56,894 nt of DNA. It comes from Fibrobacter sp. GTDB lineage: Bacteria > Fibrobacterota > Fibrobacteria > Fibrobacterales > Fibrobacteraceae. The stretch's first letter is position 1. Every line of letters starts with the position of its first letter. Both the position numbers and the translations under genes were made by a program. The DNA lies in assembly GCA_024398845.1 (NCBI GenBank), contig JAKSIM010000013.1, forward strand, positions 1-56,894, given 5' to 3'. This document shows, piece after piece, positions 26,461 to 34,213 of this stretch. A model generated the notes under the pieces. It ran no database searches. It saw only the letters and a program-made list of their open reading frames with translations, and was not told the origin of the DNA.

Positions 26461-26910
26461 TTATATTTGTACATCTACCTTAGCCACTAGCACCTCAGAG
26501 CGAGGAACGACCACGTCTCCCGCATTGCCCTTAATGGTGAGTGTCAAACTTTCTTCATTCGCATCTACAAGTTTACCGGTGAGCGGCTTTCCGGTACTAC
26601 GCGTCACACGGATAAAGCGCCCCTTGTTGCGAATAAAATCGGCGACCGACTTCAATGGGCGGTCGAGCCCGGGCGAAGACACCTCAAGAGTATAGGCGCC
26701 TTCAATAATTTCGGGATCCAAGTCCAAAGCATCGGACAAATGGCGGCTCACATTGGAGCAGTCATCAATAGACACACCTTCGGGCTTGTCAATAAAAAGC
26801 CTAAGCGTTTTGCGCTTGCCTGCACGGAACATATCGGATTCCACTAACGTCACGCCATTAGCCTTGCACGCTTCGGCGATAAGCAAATCCAATTTCTCGT
26901 TGGTTACCAA
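26461..26910 (-). CDS. rimP: Ribosome maturation factor RimP
   Basis: This 149-residue protein assists 30S subunit maturation. LRLFIDKPEGVSIDDC and LEVSSPGLDRPL are the RimP family signatures. The start is TTG, with AGAGG placed 5 nt upstream; no ATG lies near, and the first Met inside the frame is too far in. It is the first gene of the operon and is preceded by a structured leader. The non-ATG start may limit its translation. Confidence 0.93.
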   Translation of the reverse strand: MVTNEKLDLLIAEACKANGVTLVESDMFRAGKRKTLRLFIDKPEGVSIDDCSNVSRHLSDALDLDPEIIEGAYTLEVSSPGLDRPLKSVADFIRNKGRFIRVTRSTGKPLTGKLVDANEESLTLTIKGNAGDVVVPRSEVLVAKVDVQI

Positions 26911-26935
26911 ATAAACCTCTTATATTAAAATAGCC

Positions 26936-26996
26936 GTCCGCTAACGGAAGATGTCTAACCTAAAATCGTGGTCTAGGCGAGACTTCTTCCACGGAC
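26936..26996 (-). promoter_or_regulatory. Structured leader upstream of rimP
   Basis: GTCCG (26936-26940) pairs with CGGAC (26992-26996), and GGAAGA (26946-26951) with TCTTCC (26985-26990). Together they form an 11-bp interrupted long hairpin, with a smaller GTCT/AGAC hairpin inside. It ends 26 nt before the rimP start. It could be a 5' UTR control element for the nusA operon. I do not recognise it as a named riboswitch. Confidence 0.4.
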
Positions 26997-27092
26997 AGTC
27001 TAAAACCGTGTACAAATAGAGAAATTTTACAGTACTTATTCAAGCCTCCCCCAAAAGAAATAAGCCTTTTTGCCCCTCTTTTTTATTATCTT

Positions 27093-27311
27093 ATGGCCAC
27101 TATGACGTATGTACTCATTATTTTGGTCAGTATTCTCGGTATTTCGCTCTCCATCTACTTCTTGCGGAAGAATGTCATCCGCATCAAGGAAAAGAACAAA
27201 ACCGAACCCAAGGCTTACAAGCGCGGGCTAAACTACGTTCTGACCGGACTGTGGTATGGATATTTACTGGCGTTTTTTATTGGGCTCACGCTCAATAACC
27301 TGCATCCCTAA
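27093..27311 (+). CDS. Small two-helix membrane protein
   Basis: This 72-residue protein has two predicted membrane helices: about residues 5-24 (YVLIILVSILGISLSIYFL) and 48-67 (LTGLWYGYLLAFFIGLTL). They are joined by a basic loop (RKNVIRIKEKNK) that would sit in the cytoplasm. No family is recognised. No clear Shine-Dalgarno precedes ATG 27093; an alternative start is ATG 27102. It converges on the NUDIX gene with a 9-bp gap. Confidence 0.55.
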   Translation: MATMTYVLIILVSILGISLSIYFLRKNVIRIKEKNKTEPKAYKRGLNYVLTGLWYGYLLAFFIGLTLNNLHP

Positions 27312-27320
27312 GGCAAAGCT

Positions 27321-28043
27321 CTATTTTTGCCTATTTTTCCAACGCTCGTACAGGAACAACGCAATCAGGTTCTTGCCATCGATAAATTTGTGAGCCGCCT
27401 CTTCGTACGGTAACACCTCGGTGCGAATCCATTCATTTTCATCTATGTACGTTTGGTTCTTACCGTCCATCGCATTAAGTTGTTCGCGGGTTACTTCGCG
27501 CTCAATCGCATACAAACGAATACGCTCGTCCAAAAGGCCACAACTTCCGGCGAAACCCGGAGTAAAATCCTTCCACCAGAATTCCGAAAGGTCAATCAGT
27601 TCAGAGTCATCTGCCTTGATTTGCGCTTCTTCTTCGAGTTCCGAGAGGGCCACCTTACGGTAATCGCCGCTCCAGTCCAAAATGCCTGCAGGAATCTCTA
27701 GCGACGCCGTTTCCGAAATGGCAAAACGCGGCTGACGCACCAAAAGCAAATACTTTTGCCCCTCGCAATTCAGCACCACCAACACGCCCACAGCATTCCC
27801 ACGCACAAGAACCACGCCATGAACAGGACGTCCATCGGGAAGTGTCGCCGTAGCAATCAGCTTAATAAACAGCGGGCGGTGTTCCTTGTTAAAATAGTTT
27901 ACCGATTCAAAATGGATTTTTTGAATTTTGAACTTTGCCAAGGAAGCATTTAGCCATTCCTTAAAAATTCTGCAATCCAAAATAATCTGGTAATCTTCTT
28001 TTGCAATTTCTGCAGCAAACGAATACTCGATATTCTCTGCCAT
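27321..28043 (-). CDS. NUDIX hydrolase, ADP-sugar pyrophosphatase-like
   Basis: This 240-residue cytoplasmic protein is related to the ADP-ribose/ADP-sugar diphosphatase group. The NUDIX box is AGILDWSGDYRKVALSELEEEA: the REUXEE core is SELEEE, with Ser for Arg, and the Glu expected after G-x5 is Gly. The metal-binding ELEEE cluster is intact. The C-terminal half (ENEWIRTEVLPYEEAAHKFIDGKNLIAL) fits the group. The ATG at 28043 has GGAAGG 6 nt upstream; the longer frame start would overlap the previous gene. It probably hydrolyses a nucleoside-diphosphate-linked metabolite, but the substrate is unknown. Confidence 0.8.
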   Translation of the reverse strand: MAENIEYSFAAEIAKEDYQIILDCRIFKEWLNASLAKFKIQKIHFESVNYFNKEHRPLFIKLIATATLPDGRPVHGVVLVRGNAVGVLVVLNCEGQKYLLLVRQPRFAISETASLEIPAGILDWSGDYRKVALSELEEEAQIKADDSELIDLSEFWWKDFTPGFAGSCGLLDERIRLYAIEREVTREQLNAMDGKNQTYIDENEWIRTEVLPYEEAAHKFIDGKNLIALFLYERWKNRQK

Positions 28044-28063
28044 AAAACACCTTCCAGCAGCTT

Positions 28064-29128
28064 CTATTTTTTCTTGGCGACAGTCGCCGATTTCCAAATG
28101 GAATACAAACTATCAACGTCCACCGTATCGGCTACATAACGATTTCGACCTAAATCGTAAACGTACAAATTCTTTCGCGTTGACGGTCCGCAGAACTGCT
28201 CGGATTCAGCGGGAGTATAAAGATTGCGGCCAACCACAAACTTGGTTCCAGACTTAAATTTTCCCTTATTGAACTGATCCACCGCACCACATTCAGGAAT
28301 AGTTTCCATGTAATAAGTACTTGTGTACCAAATGGTGTCAGGACGTTCCTGAACTTTGCCAAGACTCGTAGAATCATTTACCCAACGGGAACTGAGACAG
28401 TACACCGAATCGGAATCAGCACAAGCCGCACGCACAGGAATCAAGTTGGTATCGCCCATGCGCCAAGACGAAGGATAAAGCGTATCGTAGACCACATCCT
28501 TGCACATATCAACACGCAATTCGCACTTGGTCTTCATGGTGCGCCACAAGAACACCCTTGGCGTCATGGAATCCACAACTTTCAAAATAGAGGGCGATTT
28601 CACGGTACGTAACGGAAGCGAATGAACAGAATCAAAGAGGGTATCGATATAAATTTCAAACGTATCCGCTTTAATTTCGCCGCGACGCACCACAATAGAA
28701 TCCAAGATGGAATCCCTGCTGTTCTTTACTTTTATAAGCGAAATGCCCTTCAATGATTTTTCGTCAATCAGCACTTTTATGGTCGTATCCGGGCCATAAT
28801 ACGGTGCAGCACAATCTTCGTTTGTCGTCTTGATGTGAATTTGCGGCATCAAGAACAAAACGGTATCGGCAAAAGAGTCAACAAGGCCTATCTTTTGCAA
28901 GGCACAGTTCGAGAACATCCAAATGCTATCGAGGTGCATATAAAGCGTATCGCCCGCAAGGTGGATTATTTTACCACTATCCAAATCCGACCAAACAAAA
29001 AAGCCCTTTCCCGAATACACAACGTTTTCCGAAGAAAGAGCCAACGGCCCATCATCATCCTGGGAGCAAGCCCAGAATGCCAAAAGCAGGCAGCTTAGCA
29101 AAAGAATTTTTTGGAGAATTCGCATCAT
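28064..29128 (-). CDS. Lipoprotein of unknown function
   Basis: This 354-residue protein has the signal MMRILQKILLLSCLLLAFWACSQ, with lipidation at about Cys21. The mature part is rich in Ser/Asp/Thr and has several Cys pairs, with no motif I recognise. The ATG overlaps the upstream stop (TGATG), so it is coupled to the M23-like gene. It shares an operon with that membrane protein and the STAS protein. An envelope role is likely; nothing more can be said. Confidence 0.6.
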   Translation of the reverse strand: MMRILQKILLLSCLLLAFWACSQDDDGPLALSSENVVYSGKGFFVWSDLDSGKIIHLAGDTLYMHLDSIWMFSNCALQKIGLVDSFADTVLFLMPQIHIKTTNEDCAAPYYGPDTTIKVLIDEKSLKGISLIKVKNSRDSILDSIVVRRGEIKADTFEIYIDTLFDSVHSLPLRTVKSPSILKVVDSMTPRVFLWRTMKTKCELRVDMCKDVVYDTLYPSSWRMGDTNLIPVRAACADSDSVYCLSSRWVNDSTSLGKVQERPDTIWYTSTYYMETIPECGAVDQFNKGKFKSGTKFVVGRNLYTPAESEQFCGPSTRKNLYVYDLGRNRYVADTVDVDSLYSIWKSATVAKKK

Positions 29129-30033
29129 CAAAATCCAACTTGTTTTTTGAATTTAGCAATTTCCAAATCGCTAGCCAAATGCGCGGAACGATAAAAATCA
29201 TTCCACCGCACAAAAAGACCATTTCGGCGAACCGTCAAAAAGAACGCCGCGCTGTCCTTGGGGGCAAGCCTTCCCACAATAGAATTGCAATCAACAGTAT
29301 CGCCTACTGCGGGCACATCCATTATTCCCGACATGCGGGAAGTCACATTATTACCATGATTAACAAGCACATATTCGCCTGTTGAATCCTTGCCCGCCTC
29401 CAGAACCACGCCAGGCAAAATCGGGTGCACCGGAGCTTCACCTGGGCCTAAAAAGACATCTTCGGACAACAGCCAATCCCGCCCTTCAAAGTCAAAATCC
29501 TCTGAAATGGGAATGTTCTGCCAGTCCATAGGGAGCCTGGGGCAAAGCCCCGGAAAGCGGCATCCCGTTTGCGCATCCACCCATGCAAAACTGGAATCAT
29601 TCAACATCACGTTCAAATACAAATAAACTAACGAATCTACACGTTGTACTAAAACGGGATTCCAAAAATCTTTTTTTAAAGCCACCCAATGGAGTTTTTC
29701 TACGCTATGATTTTTAATGGACGCAAGGTAACGCAAAAAACTGTTTGGAAGCACGCGAGATGAATCCGTTACCATCCACGAGCACTGGCCTAGGTCGCCT
29801 TTCAATTCAAAAGGAGTACCGCCATACGAGCGGCAACTTTCGTCCCAGGGCAAAACAACAGGTTGGACCTCGTTCCCAGGTAGGGGCAGCTTATTGACGA
29901 TTTTCGCAAAAATTCCAAAATGGAAACCGGCAAAAACGCAGCCAAACAAAAGCAAAAGCCGAAACACAGGAAAGTTTTGGCGTTTTGCCTTATACTTCTT
30001 TTTGCACCGATATTCCGAAAATTCAACGGGCAT
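29128..30033 (-). CDS. Membrane-anchored M23/LytM-like protein lacking catalytic residues
   Basis: This 301-residue protein has a basic N-terminus and one membrane helix (about 23-42, FRLLLLFGCVFAGFHFGIF). Residues about 201-275 follow the pattern of an M23 (LytM) endopeptidase: PILPGVVLEAGKDSTGEYV, VNHGNNVTSRMSG, VGDTVDCNSIVGRLAP and TVRRNG. The HxH motif normally just before the final strand is replaced by AAFFL, and the N-terminal HxxxD zinc motif is not seen. It is therefore probably a pseudo-enzyme, like the LytM proteins that activate amidases in other bacteria. It is coupled to the downstream lipoprotein. The family match is by pattern, so moderate confidence. Confidence 0.6.
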   Translation of the reverse strand: MPVEFSEYRCKKKYKAKRQNFPVFRLLLLFGCVFAGFHFGIFAKIVNKLPLPGNEVQPVVLPWDESCRSYGGTPFELKGDLGQCSWMVTDSSRVLPNSFLRYLASIKNHSVEKLHWVALKKDFWNPVLVQRVDSLVYLYLNVMLNDSSFAWVDAQTGCRFPGLCPRLPMDWQNIPISEDFDFEGRDWLLSEDVFLGPGEAPVHPILPGVVLEAGKDSTGEYVLVNHGNNVTSRMSGIMDVPAVGDTVDCNSIVGRLAPKDSAAFFLTVRRNGLFVRWNDFYRSAHLASDLEIAKFKKQVGF

Positions 30034-30040
30034 TCTAAAA

Positions 30041-30709
30041 CTAGCGCATCAGCAAAAATGCAACCAGGCCACCCACGACAATCAAGGCAATGATAATACC
30101 GATAACCGTTCCGCTCGAGGATTTTTCTTCGTCAAACGGCATCGTCATACCCTGTTTGGCCAATTTCTTTTCGTCCTTGGTAATGGCGTTAAAGCTCTTG
30201 GTAAAGCGACGCTGGTGACCCGTTTTACGTTCACTGCGACGATCATCCAAAGAACCATCCAGCAAAGTCCTCACGTTCTGGGACGCTACTGGCGCCGAAG
30301 CGGGTTCATCGACCATTGCCGGAGCTTCAGCGGGTGCCTCCTCTTGCGGGGAATGGCTGTGCAAAGAGAAAGCCATCATTTCGGCTTCAGCAGAGAAAAC
30401 CTTGAGCTTGCGATCGAGGCCGGCCTTTCTGAGGCCATCGGTAATAGACGAGCTATTGGTTAAAAGAACCAACATGCCCCCCTTACCCGAAAGTTCGTGC
30501 TGGAACTGGAGGAAGGCATTGTAAGCGTCACTATAAACAAAATCCAGGCCCATCAAGTCCACAGCAACGAATTTGTCGTTGGGATTGTTGTCGATTAAAG
30601 TGCGAGCATCCTTTTTAAACTGCTCAGCATCAAAAGCCCCTATCGGATTGAGAGGAGCAGAAAGCAGATCAAAAACACCAACTTCGCGAAAATTCTTTAA
30701 TTCAGCCAT
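30041..30709 (-). CDS. STAS-domain protein with C-terminal membrane anchor
   Basis: This 222-residue protein begins with a STAS-like domain (about residues 10-115): LNPIGAFDAEQFKKDARTLI, then FVAVDLMGLDFVYSDAYNAF and GMLVLLTNSSSITDGLRKAGL. The conserved Asp-Leu-x-x-Leu-x-x-x-x-Ser core of anti-sigma-antagonist domains is partly kept (DLMGLDFVYSDAY). A Pro/Ala/Glu-rich linker and basic segment follow. A single C-terminal helix (GTVIGIIIALIVVGGLVAFLL) anchors it with the STAS domain probably in the cytoplasm. It is the first gene of a minus-strand run ending with the NUDIX gene. No partner kinase is present nearby. Confidence 0.65.
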   Translation of the reverse strand: MAELKNFREVGVFDLLSAPLNPIGAFDAEQFKKDARTLIDNNPNDKFVAVDLMGLDFVYSDAYNAFLQFQHELSGKGGMLVLLTNSSSITDGLRKAGLDRKLKVFSAEAEMMAFSLHSHSPQEEAPAEAPAMVDEPASAPVASQNVRTLLDGSLDDRRSERKTGHQRRFTKSFNAITKDEKKLAKQGMTMPFDEEKSSSGTVIGIIIALIVVGGLVAFLLMR

Positions 30710-30785
30710 ATATCCAAAATATAGCCTAAAAATTCAACGATGTGAAAGTTAAAAAAGCAAAAAAACGCTTATTGCGGCCTAGAGC

Positions 30786-32030
30786 CTATTCTTCCCAGGA
30801 CATTCCACCCGAGGGAGCGGGCTCCAGGATTTCGTCTTCCGTTTCCGAAATCGGAGCCTTAGGCGTTTCATTTGGAACAACCGGAAGAGAGTCGCCCGCC
30901 ACCGGAGCCTGTTCCACAGCATTTTCTTCAGTCGTAGCCGGTTCGGATTCGGCCGGCATTTCGTCCGGTTCCTCGGTCAAAAGCTTTTTACCCGCATTGG
31001 CCGGAGTCAAATGGCCCTGTTTTTTCTCGGGAACGTGGTTAAACAAATACGGGCTTACTGTCACACTCACGCGGTGGACCCGAGAGAGTACGGGATGCGA
31101 TTCAAACGCGTAATCAACCCGAACAAAGTTCGCAATCATAAGGCCGGCACCGGCGGTCACACTCTTCCAGGTGGTAAAGCTGCTAAGACCAAGACGCACC
31201 GACAGTCCAAAATCAAAGTTGAATTCCATGCCGCCATGGCCGCCACTCAGCCAATCCAGCGGGGATTCCCAAATACAACCGCCAACGTCCTCGTCGGTTT
31301 CAAAGTCCAAGCTGCGAGGTTCGTCGTGGAAGAATCCAGCACTTTGCCAAAACACGTTAAATATTCCGTAGAGGTACTTGACCGGAACGCTGTAACTCGC
31401 CGCCATGTAAAGTTCCGGCGAAGAATATTCAAACTCGCCCGAGCCCCAAACGGTCGCCGAAGAAGTCCAGCCCTTTAACAGAGCCGACAAGTACAACTGA
31501 TCTACCGCACGATAGCGGACACCCAAGTCACTGCGGAAGCCCCAGCCAGACTGGTCCATATCACGGTAAAGCATGTGAAAAGATGCACCAAGCGTAATCC
31601 TGTCGTTAAAGCGCATGCCCCATGTCGCCGAGAGGAGCCAATCGGCAATCGACAACGTATTGTAGTTGGAGCCCTCGGGAAGCGGTTCCCCCTCCTTGAT
31701 GTACGGAATGTCGTCGGCTCCAAAACGAGCTAGCGCAAAGCCTAGGCCCTGCCCCGGTGCAAACGGAATCGCTACCGAAGCAAAATCGTATTTTGTGTCT
31801 TCGTAATAAGCCGTATGTGAAAAACTCGCCCAAGTGTAATCTACATTCGCAAGCTGGTACGGATTCGAAACAAGACCAAGGTAATCGCCATCTACAGCCA
31901 TGGTAGCAGAACCCAGCGCCGCCGAACGGGCTCCCGGTTCAATATCCAAAGTGGCATTCGCCCCAACCACACGGTCAAGAGCCACGGCATTCGACAAAAA
32001 AAACAAAACGACTAAACCAGCAACCTTCAT
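30786..32030 (-). CDS. PorV/PorQ-like outer-membrane protein with acidic C-terminal tail
   Basis: This ~414-residue protein has a signal peptide (MKVAGLVVLFFLSNAVA) and a barrel body. EPGARSAALGSATMAVDGD and LVSNPYQLA match the start of the PorV/PorQ family, proteins of the type IX secretion outer membrane complex and related roles. The last ~75 residues are Pro/Glu/Ala-rich. A longer start at 32075 is possible; neither start has a good Shine-Dalgarno, and the shorter one gives the more usual signal peptide. It may help deliver the sorting-domain enzymes seen elsewhere in the window, which is an inference. Confidence 0.65.
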   Translation of the reverse strand: MKVAGLVVLFFLSNAVALDRVVGANATLDIEPGARSAALGSATMAVDGDYLGLVSNPYQLANVDYTWASFSHTAYYEDTKYDFASVAIPFAPGQGLGFALARFGADDIPYIKEGEPLPEGSNYNTLSIADWLLSATWGMRFNDRITLGASFHMLYRDMDQSGWGFRSDLGVRYRAVDQLYLSALLKGWTSSATVWGSGEFEYSSPELYMAASYSVPVKYLYGIFNVFWQSAGFFHDEPRSLDFETDEDVGGCIWESPLDWLSGGHGGMEFNFDFGLSVRLGLSSFTTWKSVTAGAGLMIANFVRVDYAFESHPVLSRVHRVSVTVSPYLFNHVPEKKQGHLTPANAGKKLLTEEPDEMPAESEPATTEENAVEQAPVAGDSLPVVPNETPKAPISETEDEILEPAPSGGMSWEE

Positions 32031-32130
32031 CAGATTGTAGCTACGGCGCAAAACACATTTTTCAAAAAACTGCATAAACTTGCAACCAAGATAGATTATT
32101 TTTAAACTACAAAATTCGGTTCTCGCACAA

Positions 32131-33024
32131 ATGTCTCTTTCTGAACGTATTCAGCAATTTTTGGTTTATTTGCAAACGCTGCGTCGCTATTCGCCGCGTA
32201 CCGTGGACACGTACCGCAAATCGCTCGACAAGTTCCTCGATTGCATTGGGATCGAGGCTCCGCTGAACGCTTTTTCGGAGATGTCCATCAAAAGTTTTGT
32301 CTGGGACATGAAGATGAAGCAACAGCTTGCCCCCACGAGCATTTGCGAACACCTCGCCGCACTCAAAAGTTTCGGACGTTACCTGGTGCGCTCCAAGATT
32401 TTAGCAACAAACCCGGCGGCAAACGTGCCCATGCCCAAGCGTCCCAAACGTTTGGTAAGCGTCCTCGGGCAAAAAGACCTCGCCCCAGAAAAATTTCCAG
32501 AACTCGAGAACCCCACGCTCCCGCAGGTGCGCGCCCGCGTGCTCTTGGAACTCATTTACGGTTCCGGCCTGCGAATTTCTGAATGCCAAAGCCTCACGTG
32601 GGACCGACTCCGCGAAAAGGAACACCTGGTTCGCGTCATCGGCAAAGGGAGCAAGGAGCGAATAGTCCCCATCACGGAAGCGCTTGTAGAGCGACTCGCA
32701 AACTTCAAGGCGATGCTCGTTGCCGCAGGCCACCTGCCAACTCCAACCGGTTATGTATTCTTGAGTGAAGACGGAGAGCCTTACAGCATACGAACCTTGC
32801 GGAACGACATTCACGATTTGTTGAGAAGTGTAGGTTGGGAAGGCAAAGCGAGTCCGCACGTACTGCGACACAGCTTCGCCACGCACCTGCTAGAGAACGG
32901 CGCCGAAATCATGAGCGTCAAGGAAATGCTTGGCCACGCAAACATTTCGACCACGCAAATCTACACGCATGTCAACGCCGAAAGGCTCAGGGAAGCATTC
33001 AAAAAAACGCACCCCCGCGCGTAA
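32131..33024 (+). CDS. Tyrosine recombinase XerC/XerD
   Basis: This 297-residue enzyme matches XerC/D in length. The N-terminal SAM-like domain (FLVYLQTLRRYSPRTVDTY) binds the dif-type site. The catalytic set is complete: Arg148 (GLRISE), Lys172 (GKGSKER), His243 and Arg246 (HVLRHSFATHL), His269 (LGHANIST) and Tyr278 (IYTHV). These positions nearly equal those of E. coli XerD, so this is a housekeeping chromosome-dimer recombinase rather than a phage integrase. No integrated element flanks it. Which of XerC or XerD it is cannot be decided. Confidence 0.92.
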   Translation: MSLSERIQQFLVYLQTLRRYSPRTVDTYRKSLDKFLDCIGIEAPLNAFSEMSIKSFVWDMKMKQQLAPTSICEHLAALKSFGRYLVRSKILATNPAANVPMPKRPKRLVSVLGQKDLAPEKFPELENPTLPQVRARVLLELIYGSGLRISECQSLTWDRLREKEHLVRVIGKGSKERIVPITEALVERLANFKAMLVAAGHLPTPTGYVFLSEDGEPYSIRTLRNDIHDLLRSVGWEGKASPHVLRHSFATHLLENGAEIMSVKEMLGHANISTTQIYTHVNAERLREAFKKTHPRA

Positions 33025-33031
33025 AAAAAAC

Positions 33032-33062
33032 AAAAAAAAATGCACGCAAAAATCTGCGTGCA
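33032..33062 (-). terminator. Rho-independent terminator for the gene ending at 33084
   Basis: TGCACGCA (33041-33048) and TGCGTGCA (33055-33062) form an 8-bp stem with a 6-nt loop. On the minus strand it is followed by nine T residues, then more T. It lies 22 bp past the stop of the minus-strand gene. Confidence 0.85.
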
Positions 33063-33083
33063 CAATAGAAATCTTTAGGGCGA

Positions 33084-34205
33084 CTAGAAGAAACTGCCCT
33101 TGATGCCAACAGCTATAGTCCACTGCTGACCAATGTCGCTCCAGTCCGGTGCGTTCCATTCTTCCATGGGGCTTTCGTCGTATTCATCCTTCGCATTGGA
33201 GCCGCCCGCCTTGTCGTGAATCGGGAGCGAGAATGCGACGAACACCGGAATGTCGGCGCTCGAGAATTCCAGACCGTACACCAACGCCGCAGACCACGCC
33301 TGATGATCCGGGTCCGGCTTCGGGTCATACATGCCGACCTTTTCAGAGGCAATCCACGCCACACCCAACGGAGCCGAGAACGTAAGTCCAAAGGAATGCA
33401 CGAACCCAGGAATTCCGCGGTAACCGTACGCAATCGAAGCGCCAACACTCGGCGGCGTAAACGCACCGAGGTCATTTTCTCCATATGGTTTAAAACGGTA
33501 TTCAAAACGGTCACCTTCGGTCTTGATGTTTTTCCAGTAACTGTCGTTGAATTCGTTTTCACCCGAGAACAAATGCATTGCAAACGGGTGCGTATAAGTT
33601 AATCCGTAAAGCCAAATGCCCTTGTCGGTATCGCGACTGTAATCCCATCCAAGCGTAAGGGAATAAAGTCCAGAACCCTTTTGGAAGCTACTCGGCAAAA
33701 ATTCCTTGGAGGCATCTGTCCCGCGCTTAATATCGTACTGACCCGTCGGAATCGTGAGCGATGCCGAAAGGCTTGCCGCACCACCGCTACCGATAGTCTT
33801 GCTAAAGTCAAAGCTAACATCGCCAAGGCCGCCCGTACTGCGGTCCAGCGGAGCCTGATTGCTGCGGTACTGCACTTCGCCCTGGTGCGAAACAAACGGC
33901 ACCGAGACGCCGAGCTTTGTGGACCACGTGGGCTTAATGGAAAAATGCGGAGTCATCGTGAGGGCAGAGAAGTTCTGACCCACGTTGTACTTGGTAAACA
34001 CTTCGGCTTCAAGCAAACCACCAGAAACACCCTGGCCAATCCACTTGATACCATCGCCACTGCCGCCGCCGGAGCCACCAGCACCGCAACCGCCAATGGA
34101 CTCCCACGGAGTCGCGGGCACGACCGGAGCGTGGTACGCCCCAAAGAACGAGGCACAAGTCAGAACCGCAACAGCACAACCTTCAATCAAAAATTTCTTT
34201 TTCAT
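33084..34205 (-). CDS. Outer-membrane beta-barrel protein (transporter/porin-like)
   Basis: This 373-residue protein has a signal peptide (MKKKFLIEGCAVAVLTCASFFGA) and a Gly/Ser-rich stretch (about 40-52). Repeated strand motifs follow, such as LTMTPHFSIKPTWSTKLGVSVPF and GLGDVSFDFSKTIGSGG, ending in GIKGSFF with a terminal Phe, as in outer-membrane barrels. The pattern resembles the 'phenol-degradation meta-pathway' outer membrane family, but not closely enough to name it. ATG 34205 has GAGG 7 nt upstream and lies 8 nt after the upstream lipoprotein stop. It forms an operon with that lipoprotein. Confidence 0.6.
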   Translation of the reverse strand: MKKKFLIEGCAVAVLTCASFFGAYHAPVVPATPWESIGGCGAGGSGGGSGDGIKWIGQGVSGGLLEAEVFTKYNVGQNFSALTMTPHFSIKPTWSTKLGVSVPFVSHQGEVQYRSNQAPLDRSTGGLGDVSFDFSKTIGSGGAASLSASLTIPTGQYDIKRGTDASKEFLPSSFQKGSGLYSLTLGWDYSRDTDKGIWLYGLTYTHPFAMHLFSGENEFNDSYWKNIKTEGDRFEYRFKPYGENDLGAFTPPSVGASIAYGYRGIPGFVHSFGLTFSAPLGVAWIASEKVGMYDPKPDPDHQAWSAALVYGLEFSSADIPVFVAFSLPIHDKAGGSNAKDEYDESPMEEWNAPDWSDIGQQWTIAVGIKGSFF

Positions 34206-34213
34206 GTTGTACC

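Noticed and set aside
26911..27092. tRNA gene upstream of rimP as in some bacteria
   Set aside because: No T-loop consensus or cloverleaf could be found; only hairpins were seen.
32131..33024. Phage or integrative element integrase
   Set aside because: Residue positions match housekeeping XerC/D and there is no att site, excision gene or phage gene around it.
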